Of a stretch of DNA of 64,000 bases, positions 15,990-27,899 are shown in pieces (positions within the stretch are counted from its first letter, which is position 1; each line of letters begins with the position of its first letter). Below the pieces are notes generated by a model. It made no database searches and was not told where the DNA came from. It worked only from the letters and a program-made list of their open reading frames with translations. A program made the translations under genes and the position numbers. The stretch covers positions 3,412,001 to 3,476,000 of the forward strand of contig NC_088321.1 of NCBI RefSeq assembly GCF_910592395.1. Reading direction: 5' to 3'. The stretch is from Lineus longissimus. Its lineage: Eukaryota > Nemertea > Pilidiophora > Heteronemertea > Lineidae.

Positions 15990-17700
15990 ATAACAGAGAC
16001 AGAATAAGATAATTGAATGCGGGTTTCCACAGGCATTAGTATATTATAAGCTGCTCATGTATTCGTTGTATTTTAACCCAGCTAATCCTGTATCTTCATT
16101 ATGGAGCAGGCAATTTTAAAAAAATCCGAAGACTTTTTTATCTATCTTCGTTTATTTTCGTTATTTTTCACAATGTATCGGTGAACTATGATGCAACTAA
16201 GCTTTTTTGCTTTCATTTGAAAATTCCTGCTAAATTATTCATTTTGAAGATTAATTTTAGCTCGCTGCAGGTAATTGTTTATGTCAGCTAGCTTGATGGT
16301 GACATTTGAGAACTCCCCTTATGGTCTCAGTCAGGGTATTTATGAATTCAACACAATTGATTGATGGTTCTGTTACAATGACTAGCATAATACCCGTGGC
16401 ACGGGTTGTTTTAGGGTGTTGGCTTACTGTGGGGTTGGGGCAATTTGGGTGAAATGAAATGATATGTCTGTGATGTTGTCTTGATTTTGATGATTGGGAC
16501 AATCTGGGTGATATGGGTTGATTGGTCTGAGGGGTTGTGACCGGAAAATCCACTCCATTTTTACGAACTATTTCGCGAATGGTGAAGAGGCAATGACTGA
16601 AGTTACGAACTTAGTAAAACAAATGCCGCGAGCCTAGCGGGTGGCAGCACCACACGGAGGAAGTAGTTCGCCTAAGGTTTTTTCAAAACCCTCCGCACGG
16701 ACTCCACTCGTTCCGGAACACTCACTTACTTGTTAATCTGCAGTGGATAGCCTGTTTTTATTGCAGTAAAGAAATGTTAATCGGGATTTTATATCATATT
16801 TTATTTTTGCCCCGGGTATTCATAAAGGGAGCTGCGCGCTACATTGCGCCCAGTGCTTGGGTCGGGTGAGGCGGTTTTGTTATTATGTGACGTGTATCTC
16901 GTGATGAATTCCCATGCGGTACTTCGAAAAATTAAGAGCGATTAACAACGTAAGGTGAAAGAGCACGACCAAAATAAAGGGGGAAAATTGCGGAGATGGA
17001 TGAATGCTTTAAACACATAGTGGCCCCAATACTTTCCCGGCTTATTTTTGTATGATCCCACACTTTTGATTTAATAGATGACCCCATATGCAAATCAGAC
17101 CTGCTGAAATGGCCCCTTATGTTAATGAGTATGCCCATATATAGAAAGAACAACAAATGCTATTTCTCCGAGATCGCTGCAAAGTTTACCCATTTAACCC
17201 GGCGAGGACCATCTCCATATCAACCACGACTTTCAGAAAAGTTTCGAGGTCATCCGATCTGAACTGACGGAGGAGATGTGTGACAAACTATTTCAGCTCT
17301 CCGTCCATTATAGTAGTGATATGCAGAGGGCTGTTCAAGGGCTTTCTGTTGCAACTGATTCTCAAACAAACCTAACATGTCAATGATTCAACCGGATTTG
17401 AATTTGGAATGAGCACACGAATGTAGGAAGTGTTCATAGAAACCCATCAAATACATAGTCATGTTCACGATAGGACATCTGATATTGATTAATTTCACTG
17501 TATAATTGCACGACCCTTGGTCAACACGAGCTCGTTCATGAAGGATTGGGGGTCTTTATCAAAGATATTGAAAGATATTATAATTAAATTGAGATTAAGT
17601 ACAACATATATATATGACCAACTAAATATACCATACTCCCACAGGGCTGAAAACCGCATTCAAATATCTTATCTTATCTCTGTGATATTTTTTAATGAAA
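15990..17700. other. Unannotated DNA
   Basis: I see no gene, RNA or repeat I can name in this stretch. Short open frames on both strands lack splice context or motifs. Confidence 0.5.
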
Positions 17701-19122
17701 CGGCCAGGGGCCATTGTGCTCACCGTATACATCTTTTAGTAGACAGGATCATGCTTAGTTTAGAGGTGAATATGGTGAACACAATCAGGCATGAAGACTT
17801 TTTTTAGATGTGTATTGATGTCAAGTAATAAGACAGGGCAGTATATATAAGTTTATGATCCAACCAATAATTGTCTATGACATCAACAAGATCAATATCG
17901 TGTGATTGCTAAGAGTCCCTGCAATAAAAAATTCATCGAAAAAAAGTCATTTTAAAATAAGAAAGATATTGCACGTCCTACTTTTTCAGTTTTGACCCCC
18001 TGGTGGCCAAATCAAGAATCAGATGAGGCCAAAATTCGGTGTCAAAGATTATCTGATGTAGGGGGTTACATGTACCAACTTTCAAGTTCATAGCATCAGC
18101 AGTTAAGAAACGTGCCATAGTTACACTTTAATGGCCAATTTACGCCATTTGACCTCTGTGACCTAGAAAAGGAGGTCAAATCCAAAAATCGTAGGACATG
18201 TGGTGTATCCTTGCTAGAAGTCCCTGCCATAAAAATTTTATCGAAAACAATTCACTCAAATAAGCAAGATATTGCACTTCTTCCTTTTTCCATTATGGCC
18301 CCCTGGTGGCCGAATAAAGAATCAGATCAGGCCAAAATTCGGCATCAAAGGTTATCTGATGTAGGGGGTTATATGCACCAAGTTTCAAGTTCATAGCTTT
18401 ACTGGTTAAGAAACGTGCCATAGTTTACACTCCAACGGCCAATTTACGCCATATGACCTCTGTGACCTTGAAAAGTAGGTCAAATTGAAAACCCGTAAGA
18501 CATGTGATGTATTCTTCCTAAGAGTACCTACCATAAAAATTTTATCGAAAACAAGTCACTTATAAGCGAGATATCACACTTTTTAGATATCCACTTTTGG
18601 CCCCCTGGTGGCAAAGTTGAGAATCAGATCAAACTGAAATTCAGCACCAGAGGCTATGTGATATAGGGGGTTATATGTACCAAGTTTCAAGTTCATAGCT
18701 TTAGTGGTTAAGAAACGTGCCATAGTTTACACTCTAACGGCCAATTTACGCCATATGACCTCTGTGAACTTGAAAAGTAGGTCAAATTAAAAACCCGTAT
18801 GATATAAGATGTATATTTGTTATGAGTACCTACAACACAAGTTTCATCGAAAACAAGTCACTAATAAGCGAGATATCACACTTTTTAGATATCGACATTT
18901 GGCCCCCTGGTGGCCAAGTTGAGAATCAGATCGGACCGAAATTCAGTGTCAGAGGTCACCTGACCTAGGGGGTGCTGTGTACAAAGTTTTAAGTTCATAG
19001 CCCTAGCGGTTAAGAAACATGCCACTGTTTTTTAAATAGGATACGACGACGTGGGACGGACGACGACGACGGACGACGGACACTGCGGTATTACATAAGA
19101 CTCCCCTACGGTGAGCCAAAAA
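17701..19122 (+). repeat. 302-bp-period repeat element, copy 2 (most complete)
   Basis: It starts CGGCCAGGGGCCATTGTGCT with CACCGTA, holds four units with landmarks at ~18113, 18416, 18718 and 19020 (spacing 302-303 bp), then a GAC/GACG tract (19043-19080) and ends CCCTACGGTGAGCCAAAAA. Head (GCTCACCGTA) and tail (TACGGTGAGC) are inverse to each other. Confidence 0.85.
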
Positions 19123-19194
19123 TCAAGAAAATGTAAGATACAAGTCAGAAAAGACAAAAGGGAAAAGATAAAAAATAATAAAATAAAAAAATAT

Positions 19195-19262
19195 TTTTGG
19201 CCGTCCCTGACCGGGGTTTGAACTCACGACCTTTGGATTGCCACAACACGAAAAACACAAAA
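19195..19262 (-). repeat. tRNA-like (SINE B-box) fragment
   Basis: Read on the minus strand, GGCAATCCAAAGGTCGTGAG is followed by TTCAAACCCCGGTC, similar to the B-box half of a tRNA. No A box or cloverleaf can be drawn. It lies between two copies of the 302-bp element. Confidence 0.4.
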
Positions 19263-19284
19263 CATGCAATTTCGGCCATATCTG

Positions 19285-20279
19285 TGTCTGCGTTGTGACC
19301 TCTGTGACCTCAACAAGTAGGTCAAATTAAAAACCCATATGATATATGATGTATCCTTGCTATGAGTACCTACCACAAAAGTTTTATCGAAAACAAGTCA
19401 TCAATAAGCGAGATATCACACTTTTTAGATATCCACATTCGACCCCCTGGTGGCCAAATTGAGAATCAGATCGGACCGATATTCAGCACAAGAGGTTATC
19501 TGATATAGGGGGTTATATGTACCAAGTTTCAAGTTCATAGCTGTGGCGGTTGAGAAACGTGCCATAGTTACACTGAAACAGCCAATTTATGCCATTTGAC
19601 CTCTGCAACCTTGAAAAGTAGGTCAAATTAAAAACCCGTACGATATATGATGTATCCTTGCTATGAGTACCCACCACGAAAGTTTTATTGAAAACAAGTT
19701 ATTGATAAGCGAATTATCACACTTTTTAGGTATCCACATTCGGCCCCCTGGTGGCTAAGTTGAGAATCAGATCAGACCGAAATTCAGCACCAGAGGTTAT
19801 CTGGTATAGGGGGTTATATGTACTAAGTTTCAAGTTCATAGCTGTGGAGGTTGAAAAACGTGCCATAGTTACACTGAAACAGCCAATTTACGCCATTTGA
19901 CCTCTGTGACCTTGAAAAGTAGGTCAAATTAAAAACCCGTATGATATATGATGTATCCTTGCTATGAGTACCTACCACAAAAATTTCATTCCAAACAAGT
20001 CATTAATAAGCGAGATATCACACTTTTTAGATATCTACATTCGGCCCCCTGGTGGCCAAATTAAGAATCAGATCGGACCGAAATTTAGTGTCACAGGTCA
20101 TCTGACCTAGGGAGTCCTGTGTACAAAGTTACAAGTTCATAGGCTTAGCGGTTAAGAAACGTGCCACTGTTTTTGAAACAGGATACGACGACGACGACGA
20201 CGGACGACGACGACGACAGACGACGACGGACGACGGACACTGCGGTATTGTAAAGACTCCCCTACGGTGAGCCAAAAAG
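19285..20279 (+). repeat. 302-bp-period repeat element, copy 3 (headless)
   Basis: Three units (landmarks ~19560, 19862, 20160) are followed by a long GAC-rich tract (20187-20240) and the tail CTACGGTGAGCCAAAAA. The head motif is missing. Confidence 0.85.
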
Positions 20280-20381
20280 GTGGACATTTTCTATCTGGTA
20301 GGACTGTACATAATGGAATCAATTTATATCGGTTTGCAGGCAATTCATGCGCTATAAATGCAAACAATCTCATCCTATCTT

Positions 20382-20825
20382 TGTGAGGAGGACCTCACTC
20401 GCTTTTCTGATGAACTGTTCTACACCTACAGATGGCTGAAGAAAGAGGGGCAGCTTAAACATACACAAACAGTCGACAGGACAATCCTAATAGAAAAGTG
20501 CGACGGTACCAAGCACCGGACAAACGACGGATAGACCTCGATGCCATAATCCCTGTGCCGGCATACACAGATTCTGATTCCCCAATTACTCCCCGTCCTT
20601 GATCACTGCAATCGCCCCCTCAAGGAGACACCACCGACAGCCCGTTCCCAGCTAGGAACGAGTCCATGACTGAAAGACCAAAGGGACAACCAAGGACAAA
20701 CAAGAAGACCGTCTGAAATACCATCTCCGCCAGCACCGAGACAAAAGAAGTTTTCGCCCGAGCAGTACACCCGCATCAGCCAACCTACCTGACCCCGCCG
20801 GGCCGGGCGCGCGCGTATAATCGAT
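20382..20825 (+). pseudogene. Decayed coding-like stretch, family unknown
   Basis: Pieces in changing frames read like one protein: SDELFYTYRWLKKEGQLKHT, then RRYQAPDKRRIDLDAIIPVP, then SPPAPRQKKFSPEQYTRISQ. G+C is higher than in the flanks. Frameshifts and stops separate the pieces. It may be a transposon ORF1 or gag-like relic, but I do not recognise the family. Confidence 0.4.
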
Positions 20826-21568
20826 ACGTAGTTTCGCGTGCTTTTGGTATGAATAATGTTCTGATTCCCTAGGCCACACCTCTTTCATGGTATTCTCTCT
20901 ACTGTGAAAACTTGTTGGTAAAAATATTACAAGTCCATTAATTGTAATACATGTACTTGTTTTTTGGGTAAAGAAGTTTGCCGCCGGGCAAAGTAATGAA
21001 GAAAGGACGAACAACACAAGTTCCGAGTGTCTTTCTTCCTACAAGTACAATCACTTCATTTCTCAATGAGCCGCCGTGTTCTCTTATTCTATGTGGATCT
21101 GTGATTGACCTCCCAGTCGTGTCTTGTTTTCACGGTGGTTCTTTTTCCAAAACGTTAAAATAGATTATCAAAAACGATTAATTCCCAATGGATTTTATCA
21201 CTTAGACTCATTCGAAGGAGGCCTTGCAATCATGATCAGTGCAATTCAGTGGGGGGTTTGCTTTTCATCATATCACTGTGCATGCAGTACGCAGTGTTTT
21301 ATTTCTAGGACCTCGAAAGAAGGAATGTTAACCCGGGTTTACTTTTTTTTCTCATCCCAAGACATTTATGTAAGTGGTGTCATCAATGCAACACGCACAA
21401 CACAAGCTCTGCCTGGTCTACTATATAACCACCCAAAAATTTAAAATTTGAATATGTTTTATCATAGAGCTTCCTGCTTTTTTCCCCTTAAATTGTGGTT
21501 TTAAGCTATTGCATATGTAGCCAAATGTCTTGATCACACGTACAGTGTACTGGTTATGCTCATGTTGA
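20826..21568. other. Unannotated DNA
   Basis: No recognised gene or repeat. Confidence 0.5.
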
Positions 21569-21578
21569 CCGCATATAC

Positions 21579-22180
21579 CGGTGGGCAGAAAATGCATGCT
21601 GATTTCGGTCTGCAGACCGGGGATTTTCTGAAGGCTCAATAGAATTTAGGTTCGTATCTTAAGGGACCACCTCAGCAGCTGTTTTGTGGTTTGAAGGGAA
21701 CTAATTGCCCATGGTTATACAACATTATAAACAACATGACTGGCCACTAAATATAAATAGCATCGATAAGGGGATCGCTCCAAACTATACTGTTAGAACA
21801 TTGTATTGCATCTTGACACACCATGTCCCGATATTGAAAGTAATAAAACTACAGACTAACTGTCAAAACGATGGGATCATTAGAATTTTAGGGAGTATTA
21901 GAAATTATAAGACAAATACTGTAGTGTCATTTTCGATCGCCCGGTCGTTATCATCCTCGAAAATACAGAGTGAGTCTATTCACACCTGCAAATGACTATC
22001 TGAGATGATCCACACGTAATTGTGACTATCATTGTAAGAATACTGATTAACATAGTGGGCACAAAGCAACTGTTAAGATAGTCCCTTAGAGCCCTAACAT
22101 TTATAAACGCAATTCTATTGACTCTCTTAAAAAAATCCTCTGCTTGAAGACCGAGATCAGCATGCATTTTCTGCCCACCG
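21579..22180. mobile_element. Mutator-like non-autonomous element, 10-bp near-perfect TSD
   Basis: The left end CGGTGGGCAGAAAATGCATG and the right end are inverted copies, perfect for the first 25 bp and recognisable for about 80 bp (both arms also share TCAATAGAATT). Outside lie CCGCATATAC (21569-21578) and CCGCATATGC (22181-22190). No transposase frame. Confidence 0.75.
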
Positions 22181-22190
22181 CCGCATATGC

Positions 22191-22790
22191 CTTTCTTGTA
22201 AACTGTATAAAATTTACTGCAATGACTCTTATGATAGTACGTACATGTACCAATTCTAAGAAATTGGCATCCAACTAGCGAATATTCTATTATGCTGTCA
22301 CCAACAATACTCGTCTGCGAAATTAGTCATGTTAGTATGATGTGTCTGCGCAATTAGACGAATCAATACCATTCCACATCATTTCTAAAGATACCAACAC
22401 CCTTGTCTCATATGATCGATAGAACACAGAATATAATATTTCCTATTGTGTTTACCTATATTTTGAAAAATGATTCTCTTCCAACTCACTTCCCATTTAA
22501 GATGAAATGTTTTCATAAAGACACTCATGCATACGGCCAATTCAACGTAGGTTATGTTCACAATGCAACAACATGTCATTTATACCACAATTAGTGTTAC
22601 CATGAATCGTGGCACAGTCTCTGAACGATTCTTTTTCCTCAAAATGTATCATCATCTATCTCTGTGAAACCTCATCCAAAACGGAAAATATTAATTCTTC
22701 TTCTTGCAAAACTCACCACAACTTTACACACTGACCGTCATTCAACCCTTAGCTTTCATTACAGTCAATTTCACTACTCATCCCCCACTA
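22191..22790. other. Unannotated DNA
   Basis: AT-rich, no recognised gene or repeat. Confidence 0.5.
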
Positions 22791-23129
22791 CGTAAACAAT
22801 CCATTTCACCTAACCGACATGATCGATTAGTCACGACCTGCCAACCGACTTATATCATTTAAGATCATGCTCCGACTTCTCTCCTCTATTTCTTTGTATC
22901 CGTTCTCTTTCGTACCACACCAACCACTCACATGCACCGGAGCTAAACCGACAAACATCTTTCCAACGACTTCAATATCCTACACCAATTATCACTCATC
23001 AAACCCCAATGATAAAAACTAAAAACTCACTCAATAGCTGACCTCCTGTTCACGCTCACGTTTTTACAATTTCTCCTTTGACCATTTTTCCAAAATGTCC
23101 ATTGCGTTGAACTAGCAGACAACCAGACT

Positions 23130-25188
23130 ACTCACAAACGGAATTCCTCGCGAATGTAACTGCAGGCTATGCCAATACAAACGCATCTCCACTACTAATC
23201 GACCTTGCCAAACTTATACTCCTTTCTGGCGACATCGAACTAAACACCGGTGTAAAAGAAATGCAAGTCCCCCCGGATTCAAAGTGCGGTCCTTTTGCTA
23301 AAGTGAATAACGTCGCCGAGTTCATTTGTTGAAGATTATGTAGCTAACCCTAACCAAACCATTAACCACATTCGTTGACAATACACAGCTATTGTACGGG
23401 GTCCTGCACTCCTAGGACGTCCATTCCTTTTACACCGGCCCCAAGCTTTTCTCAATCAACATAAACAACAAATAACTCACCAAACCTCCCACAGCGTATC
23501 CCTAATTGACCCAATACTCATGATATTGTAGGACAACCGGACGTTTACTCGGAGGTAAAGGTCCTTCCCCAGGGATAATAAGCAACAATTGTCCCAACGA
23601 AGTTATCATATATTGAAAACAATTCCCAAAATTCGCAGTCAAATGACCAATCTGGCAATACAGCAGAGCAAACTGGAACGACCTGAGACACAAATTGTCC
23701 ACATTGACTGGCACGACTAGCTAAACACAGCCAACCTCAAACACAGTGGTAAAAGACTCCGATCACATCCATCCTACTAGAAACTAGCAAAGGGCCCCCC
23801 CCCCCCCCCTCAAACGATCACATTTTCCTCAAACGACGAAAATTGGATCACGGCGGAAATCAAACTCGAAAGAGCTAAAAGAAACAAGCTTTTTGGGGAA
23901 TACAAAAGAAATCGGAGCTCATAACTCGGACACCTTCAAAAAACAGCAATAAAAGGCGAAGCACCCACCTATCATCAGTAACTGGCAAATTGAAGAATGG
24001 TAAGAACGACAAGGATTGGTGGGAACTAGACAGAAGTGTCTGCGGTTCAGGTATATAAGGGAAGCAAAAATCCATCCCTGAACGTCAACCGCTCTTCCAT
24101 TAACGACCCTACAGCCAAAGCCAACATCCTAAACACACATTTTGTCCATATCCGTAACGTCAACGAATTGAATATACACCTCCCTAACCTTATTATGCCA
24201 TTCAAGCGGTCCCTACAGATGAAAACAAATTCCAAGATCCATCGAAAAAAGCAAATATTTTCCCGGTATTCAAGAAAGCCGACAGGCGCGACAAAATCTA
24301 AAGTATAGATCAATATCTCTTCTCGATCTCAGCGTCGTCGGAAAACTATTTAGAAAATAGTCCACAACCATGTATACAATCACATCCGCTCCATCTCAAA
24401 GAACAAATCAAAGTTCCTTGCAAATCACTCTGCAGCTCCTTGAAATCGAACACCAAATTCTCTTTTGCGATATAGCCAAGGCTTTTGACAAAACTTCTCG
24501 TAAGGGAATCGTGTCGAAACTTCACCAATATAGCATTCGAGGAAAATTCTCATCCTGGTTTACAAGCTACCTCCAAAACAGACAGCAAAGGGTAGTAATT
24601 GATGTGATAGCATCCGAGTGGCTACAAGTCAACGCCAGTTGCATTCCTCAGCCCCCTCATGTTCCTGGTATACGTAACTGATGTTTCGGAAGACACAAAT
24701 GGTAGAACGAGACTTTTTGCCGACGTCACATCAGACAGATCTATACCAGGGTGCACACCAGAAATACAAAAGGACATAAACTATTCGCATTGGGGGTATA
24801 CCAAATGGGCTATAACATACAATGCGATGAATACAGTATATACATGGTGATGATCAGACGAATCATACCCTCGGCAATCTACTGTCACCTCAAGAACGTC
24901 GAAATAAAAAAGTTCTTACCCATGAACATCTCAGATAGACTTTCATTAACAAAGGAACCTCAGACTATTCAGTCTATCGTGTCGACAGCAAACGCAGATA
25001 TGGGAATACTCCAAAACATCAAATACAAAACACATTCACAAACAAACCCTATACAAGACATTCATAAGAAGTTGGCAGAATATTCCACCGCGCGCCTTCC
25101 GATGTTCTACAATATCTTGACGGGGCTTGCTCAAACGTATCTCAAGGATCTCATATCAGAATTTACCGCCAATTGGACAACATCATGA
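23130..25188 (+). pseudogene. CR1/jockey-group LINE relic with a 2A-like motif near its 5' end
   Basis: At 23203-23259 a frame reads LAKLILLSGDIELNTGV, resembling the 2A-like motif that ends D-(V/I)-E-x-N-P-G-P at the start of some LINE proteins. A Cys-containing segment follows. Much further on, connector pieces (near 24070, LNVNRSSINDPTAKANILN) and the reverse transcriptase region (24462-24620, CDIAKAFDKTSRKG and FSSWFTSYLQNRQQRVVI, then FLVYVTDV) are recognisable. The catalytic ADD box is damaged (LFADVTSD). Stops and frameshifts are frequent; it is long dead. The 145-residue frame ending at 25188 may be its 3' part. Confidence 0.75.
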
Positions 25189-25499
25189 CACGCGTACACC
25201 GACAAAAATTAACATAATTTACTTGCCGGACAAACAGCCTATATACAAGTTATTTCCCATTTACAATGCGAAACTGGAATGCTCTTGATTTTTCAAAGTG
25301 CCAGGTATTGAATCAACCTCATTCTGTCCAATGGACGTCCCCGTAAGTGCACCCCGCTTTCTACTCTCATGTCCAAATTTTGATAACCAGCGACACTCGC
25401 TCATAGACTTTTTTATAGCGTCAAAGAAGAGCTAACCCTGACCTGCGATTCATCGAAAAGTGCATTGAAGCTGCTTGCTTACAACACGGGAAGTTAGTC

Positions 25500-26090
25500 G
25501 CTTTTGCATAAAGAGCAATGTCGGGCGCAGAAACACGATATGCGAAAATCGAAAAGGAACTGATGGCGGTCGTCTTTACCTCTTCCATGTTTCACAATTA
25601 TATTTACGAAGCGACGTAATAATAGAAACAGACCACATGCCGTTGTGGTAGCTATTACAAGAAACACACTCGCCGCAGCACCGGCTAAGCTGCAACGCTT
25701 ACTCCTTGGATAAAAGATATATCAGTTTGACATGGTATTCAAAACAGGAAAGGCACTGCAACTGGCTGACACTCTTTTACGCGCGGCTTCTCAATCCAGC
25801 AGATGTAAACCCAGATCAGCGATCAAATGACTGTGATGATCTCACAGTTCTTCCGATTAGCGACAATAAACTTGAGGAACTAATGCAAGCTACTGCTGAT
25901 GATCGCATTCTACAGAAGTAGAGTACGTGGCGGGATGGTCCGACCATGACAGGGAAATCGCACCGAAGGCAACACATTACCATACTTTTCTTTTAGCGAC
26001 AAACTGCTTGTCGATAATGGTATTGTTTTCAAAGGACAGAAAAAAAAATTGTTGCCATCAATCTTCAGCAGGCACATGAACTTCTAATAA
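25500..26090 (+). pseudogene. Ty3/gypsy RNase H and integrase N-terminus relic
   Basis: Frames read TRYAKIEKELMAVVFTSSMF, then IIETDHMPLW and YISLTWYSKQERH, the standard end of gypsy RNase H. From about 25980 SDKLLVDNGIVFKGQK starts the integrase N-terminal region. Several frameshifts. Together with 27040-27790 it forms one element. Confidence 0.75.
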
Positions 26091-26430
26091 GTGACAAATA
26101 ATGCAGGCGCGGTATAATAAAGGATGGATCGGAACTTTTTCCATGTTGAAAAAATGCCTTGCAGCTATCATCCGCGTGCAATCTGGACAGCGATCGTGTT
26201 GCAGAAGTGAGCCTTACCCTTGCTTCACAGAGCCCAGTTTTTTTTCTTCATGGCATACTTGCAAAGCTCTAAATATCCTGCAAGCATCTATTATGGAGTA
26301 CGTGGATTATCCATTCGAAATTTGCGTATTTTACGGCTCCACCGGTGAAATAGCGATTATTGGGGTACCTAAATGCGTTAATGAGTCGTGAAATAACCCC
26401 CAATGCGACATCCTATTAAAGAGCTACGTG
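26091..26430. other. Unresolved segment inside the gypsy relic
   Basis: The expected integrase zinc finger and core cannot be recognised here. The 96-residue frame at 26101-26391 has no motif I know. Confidence 0.4.
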
Positions 26431-26445
26431 TCTTGAGTCCTTTAA

Positions 26446-26990
26446 TTGCTGAAAAGAACGAATCGGTTTCCTATACCTGTTAGTAACTCGTGTTCGGGCC
26501 CCACTCCAAATGAAGTGGACTCTCTTTCCGACAATACAACCCGCGCTATGAGCAAAGCCACCGAACTGACCATTCCAAAAAGGAATTCCCGTAAACGACG
26601 CCGTCCTCCTTGGAATGACAATCTTACATCTCTCCACGAAAACATGCTACTCGCTAGGCACGAGTGGCTCTCAAAGCTGGTATATCGAGCGACCCGAACT
26701 CTATCGAACGTGCAACACCTGTGAGGTTGTGCAGCATATAGAATATTAATGAATAATTGTTGAGATAAATTTTGCAACAGTCTGAACTCTGCTGTTGAAC
26801 TTGACCACGACCTATTTTGGAAACTGGTGAAAAGGCATCGGCGTCCTCCGCCATCGGCACCTCCGCCAAAGTGATTCGATGATACAACTTACTATACCTC
26901 TGCTGATTTCAGCAAGAGGTGCTCGCTGAGTACTTCGAAAATATCTTAGTGAAGAAGCTGAATATTACTTAGCCAGATTTGGTACACCTA
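26446..26990 (+). pseudogene. LINE ORF2 fragment related to the intact LINE at 56-62 kb
   Basis: The frame reads ATELTIPKRNSRKRRRPPWN then DNLTSLHENMLLARHEWL. The intact ORF2 has the same arrangement at residues 335-372 (ADLSIPKRRNSRKKCRPNWN, then MKQARHLWV). After a frameshift, LFWKLVKRHR and AEYFEN match DKFWRLLKSRK and AAYFEELY. It sits between two parts of a gypsy pol relic, so it inserted into that element or replaced part of it. Confidence 0.7.
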
Positions 26991-27039
26991 GTAACAGATC
27001 CCGGACCGCCACCCCGGTCTAAATAATTCAAGGATTTCT

Positions 27040-27790
27040 GTAGTGCTTGGAACTTTAAACACTACGAGCAGCCCTTACTTCCATTCTAGCAATGGCCAGG
27101 CGAAGCGTTCAAAGCGTCTGTTAAGAACATCTCACAGGGATCATACTGACTTTTGCATGAACTTGTTAAATTGGTGGAATACTCCTATGGAGTCTGTGCT
27201 CGGCTGTCAAGCGCAGCAAAATTTGTCTAAGTGCACGCGCTCAACGCTTCCCACAGCTGAAGGCCCTGCTTGAGCCACAAGTACTAGACACCAAGATAAT
27301 TCATAAATGCCTATCTGAGAACTCCGTCAAAATTCAAGGATATCCGTGGACAAATCATCCAAACTTTTGACACATTTGGTCCAAGGTAATAATGTCTGCA
27401 TTCAGAGCGACAACAAGGATATGACAAGGGTGAGAGATTCACACGGAGAGCGGACTAATTCGGATCTTATTATGTCCGATCCAAACCAGGAGGATTCCAG
27501 TACCAGAGGAACCGCAAACATCTCTTGAAAGTGCCAGGTTTTGGTAACATTAAAGATAGCAATTTTCCGCAGCATCACGCAGTCATTGCCATCCGTGCCA
27601 CTATAAACTCCAAAAGCTCATCAGACTGACGCAGGACATCCATCAATTACCTCACAGACTTCCAGTCCGAGACCTCCAGAATCCGCAACTCCGGCAACAG
27701 CGCAGGAGCTAAAATACTCTTTAATTCGCGGAAGTGGATTATAGCAGATCACAGCAGAGTCGTTGGTAGATGTTGACCCCAGTGCTTTGA
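27040..27790 (+). pseudogene. Ty3/gypsy integrase C-terminal relic
   Basis: The frame reads TLNTTSSPYFHSSNGQAKRS, then LLNWWNTPMES, the integrase segment 'TSSP-x-x-x-x-SNGQAE...L-x-W-x-NTP'. After a break, GNNVCIQSDNKD and GTANIS match the C-terminal 'G-x-x-V-x-(I/V)-(Q/R)' domain. A tail resembling '(T)RSGR' is seen near 27710. The catalytic Glu region has degraded to AKR. Confidence 0.75.
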
Positions 27791-27899
27791 AAATGGATGA
27801 ACCCAATTAAATGGATGTACCCAATTAAAGCCAATGATGGTCACAAGAGCATGAAATACAGAGGACTCTGCTGATTTGAACATGCAAGTCTCTTCTTAG

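Noticed and set aside
17701-20279. Regularly spaced repeats that could suggest a CRISPR array
   Set aside because: Units are 302 bp with no short repeat-spacer pattern, and the window is eukaryotic.
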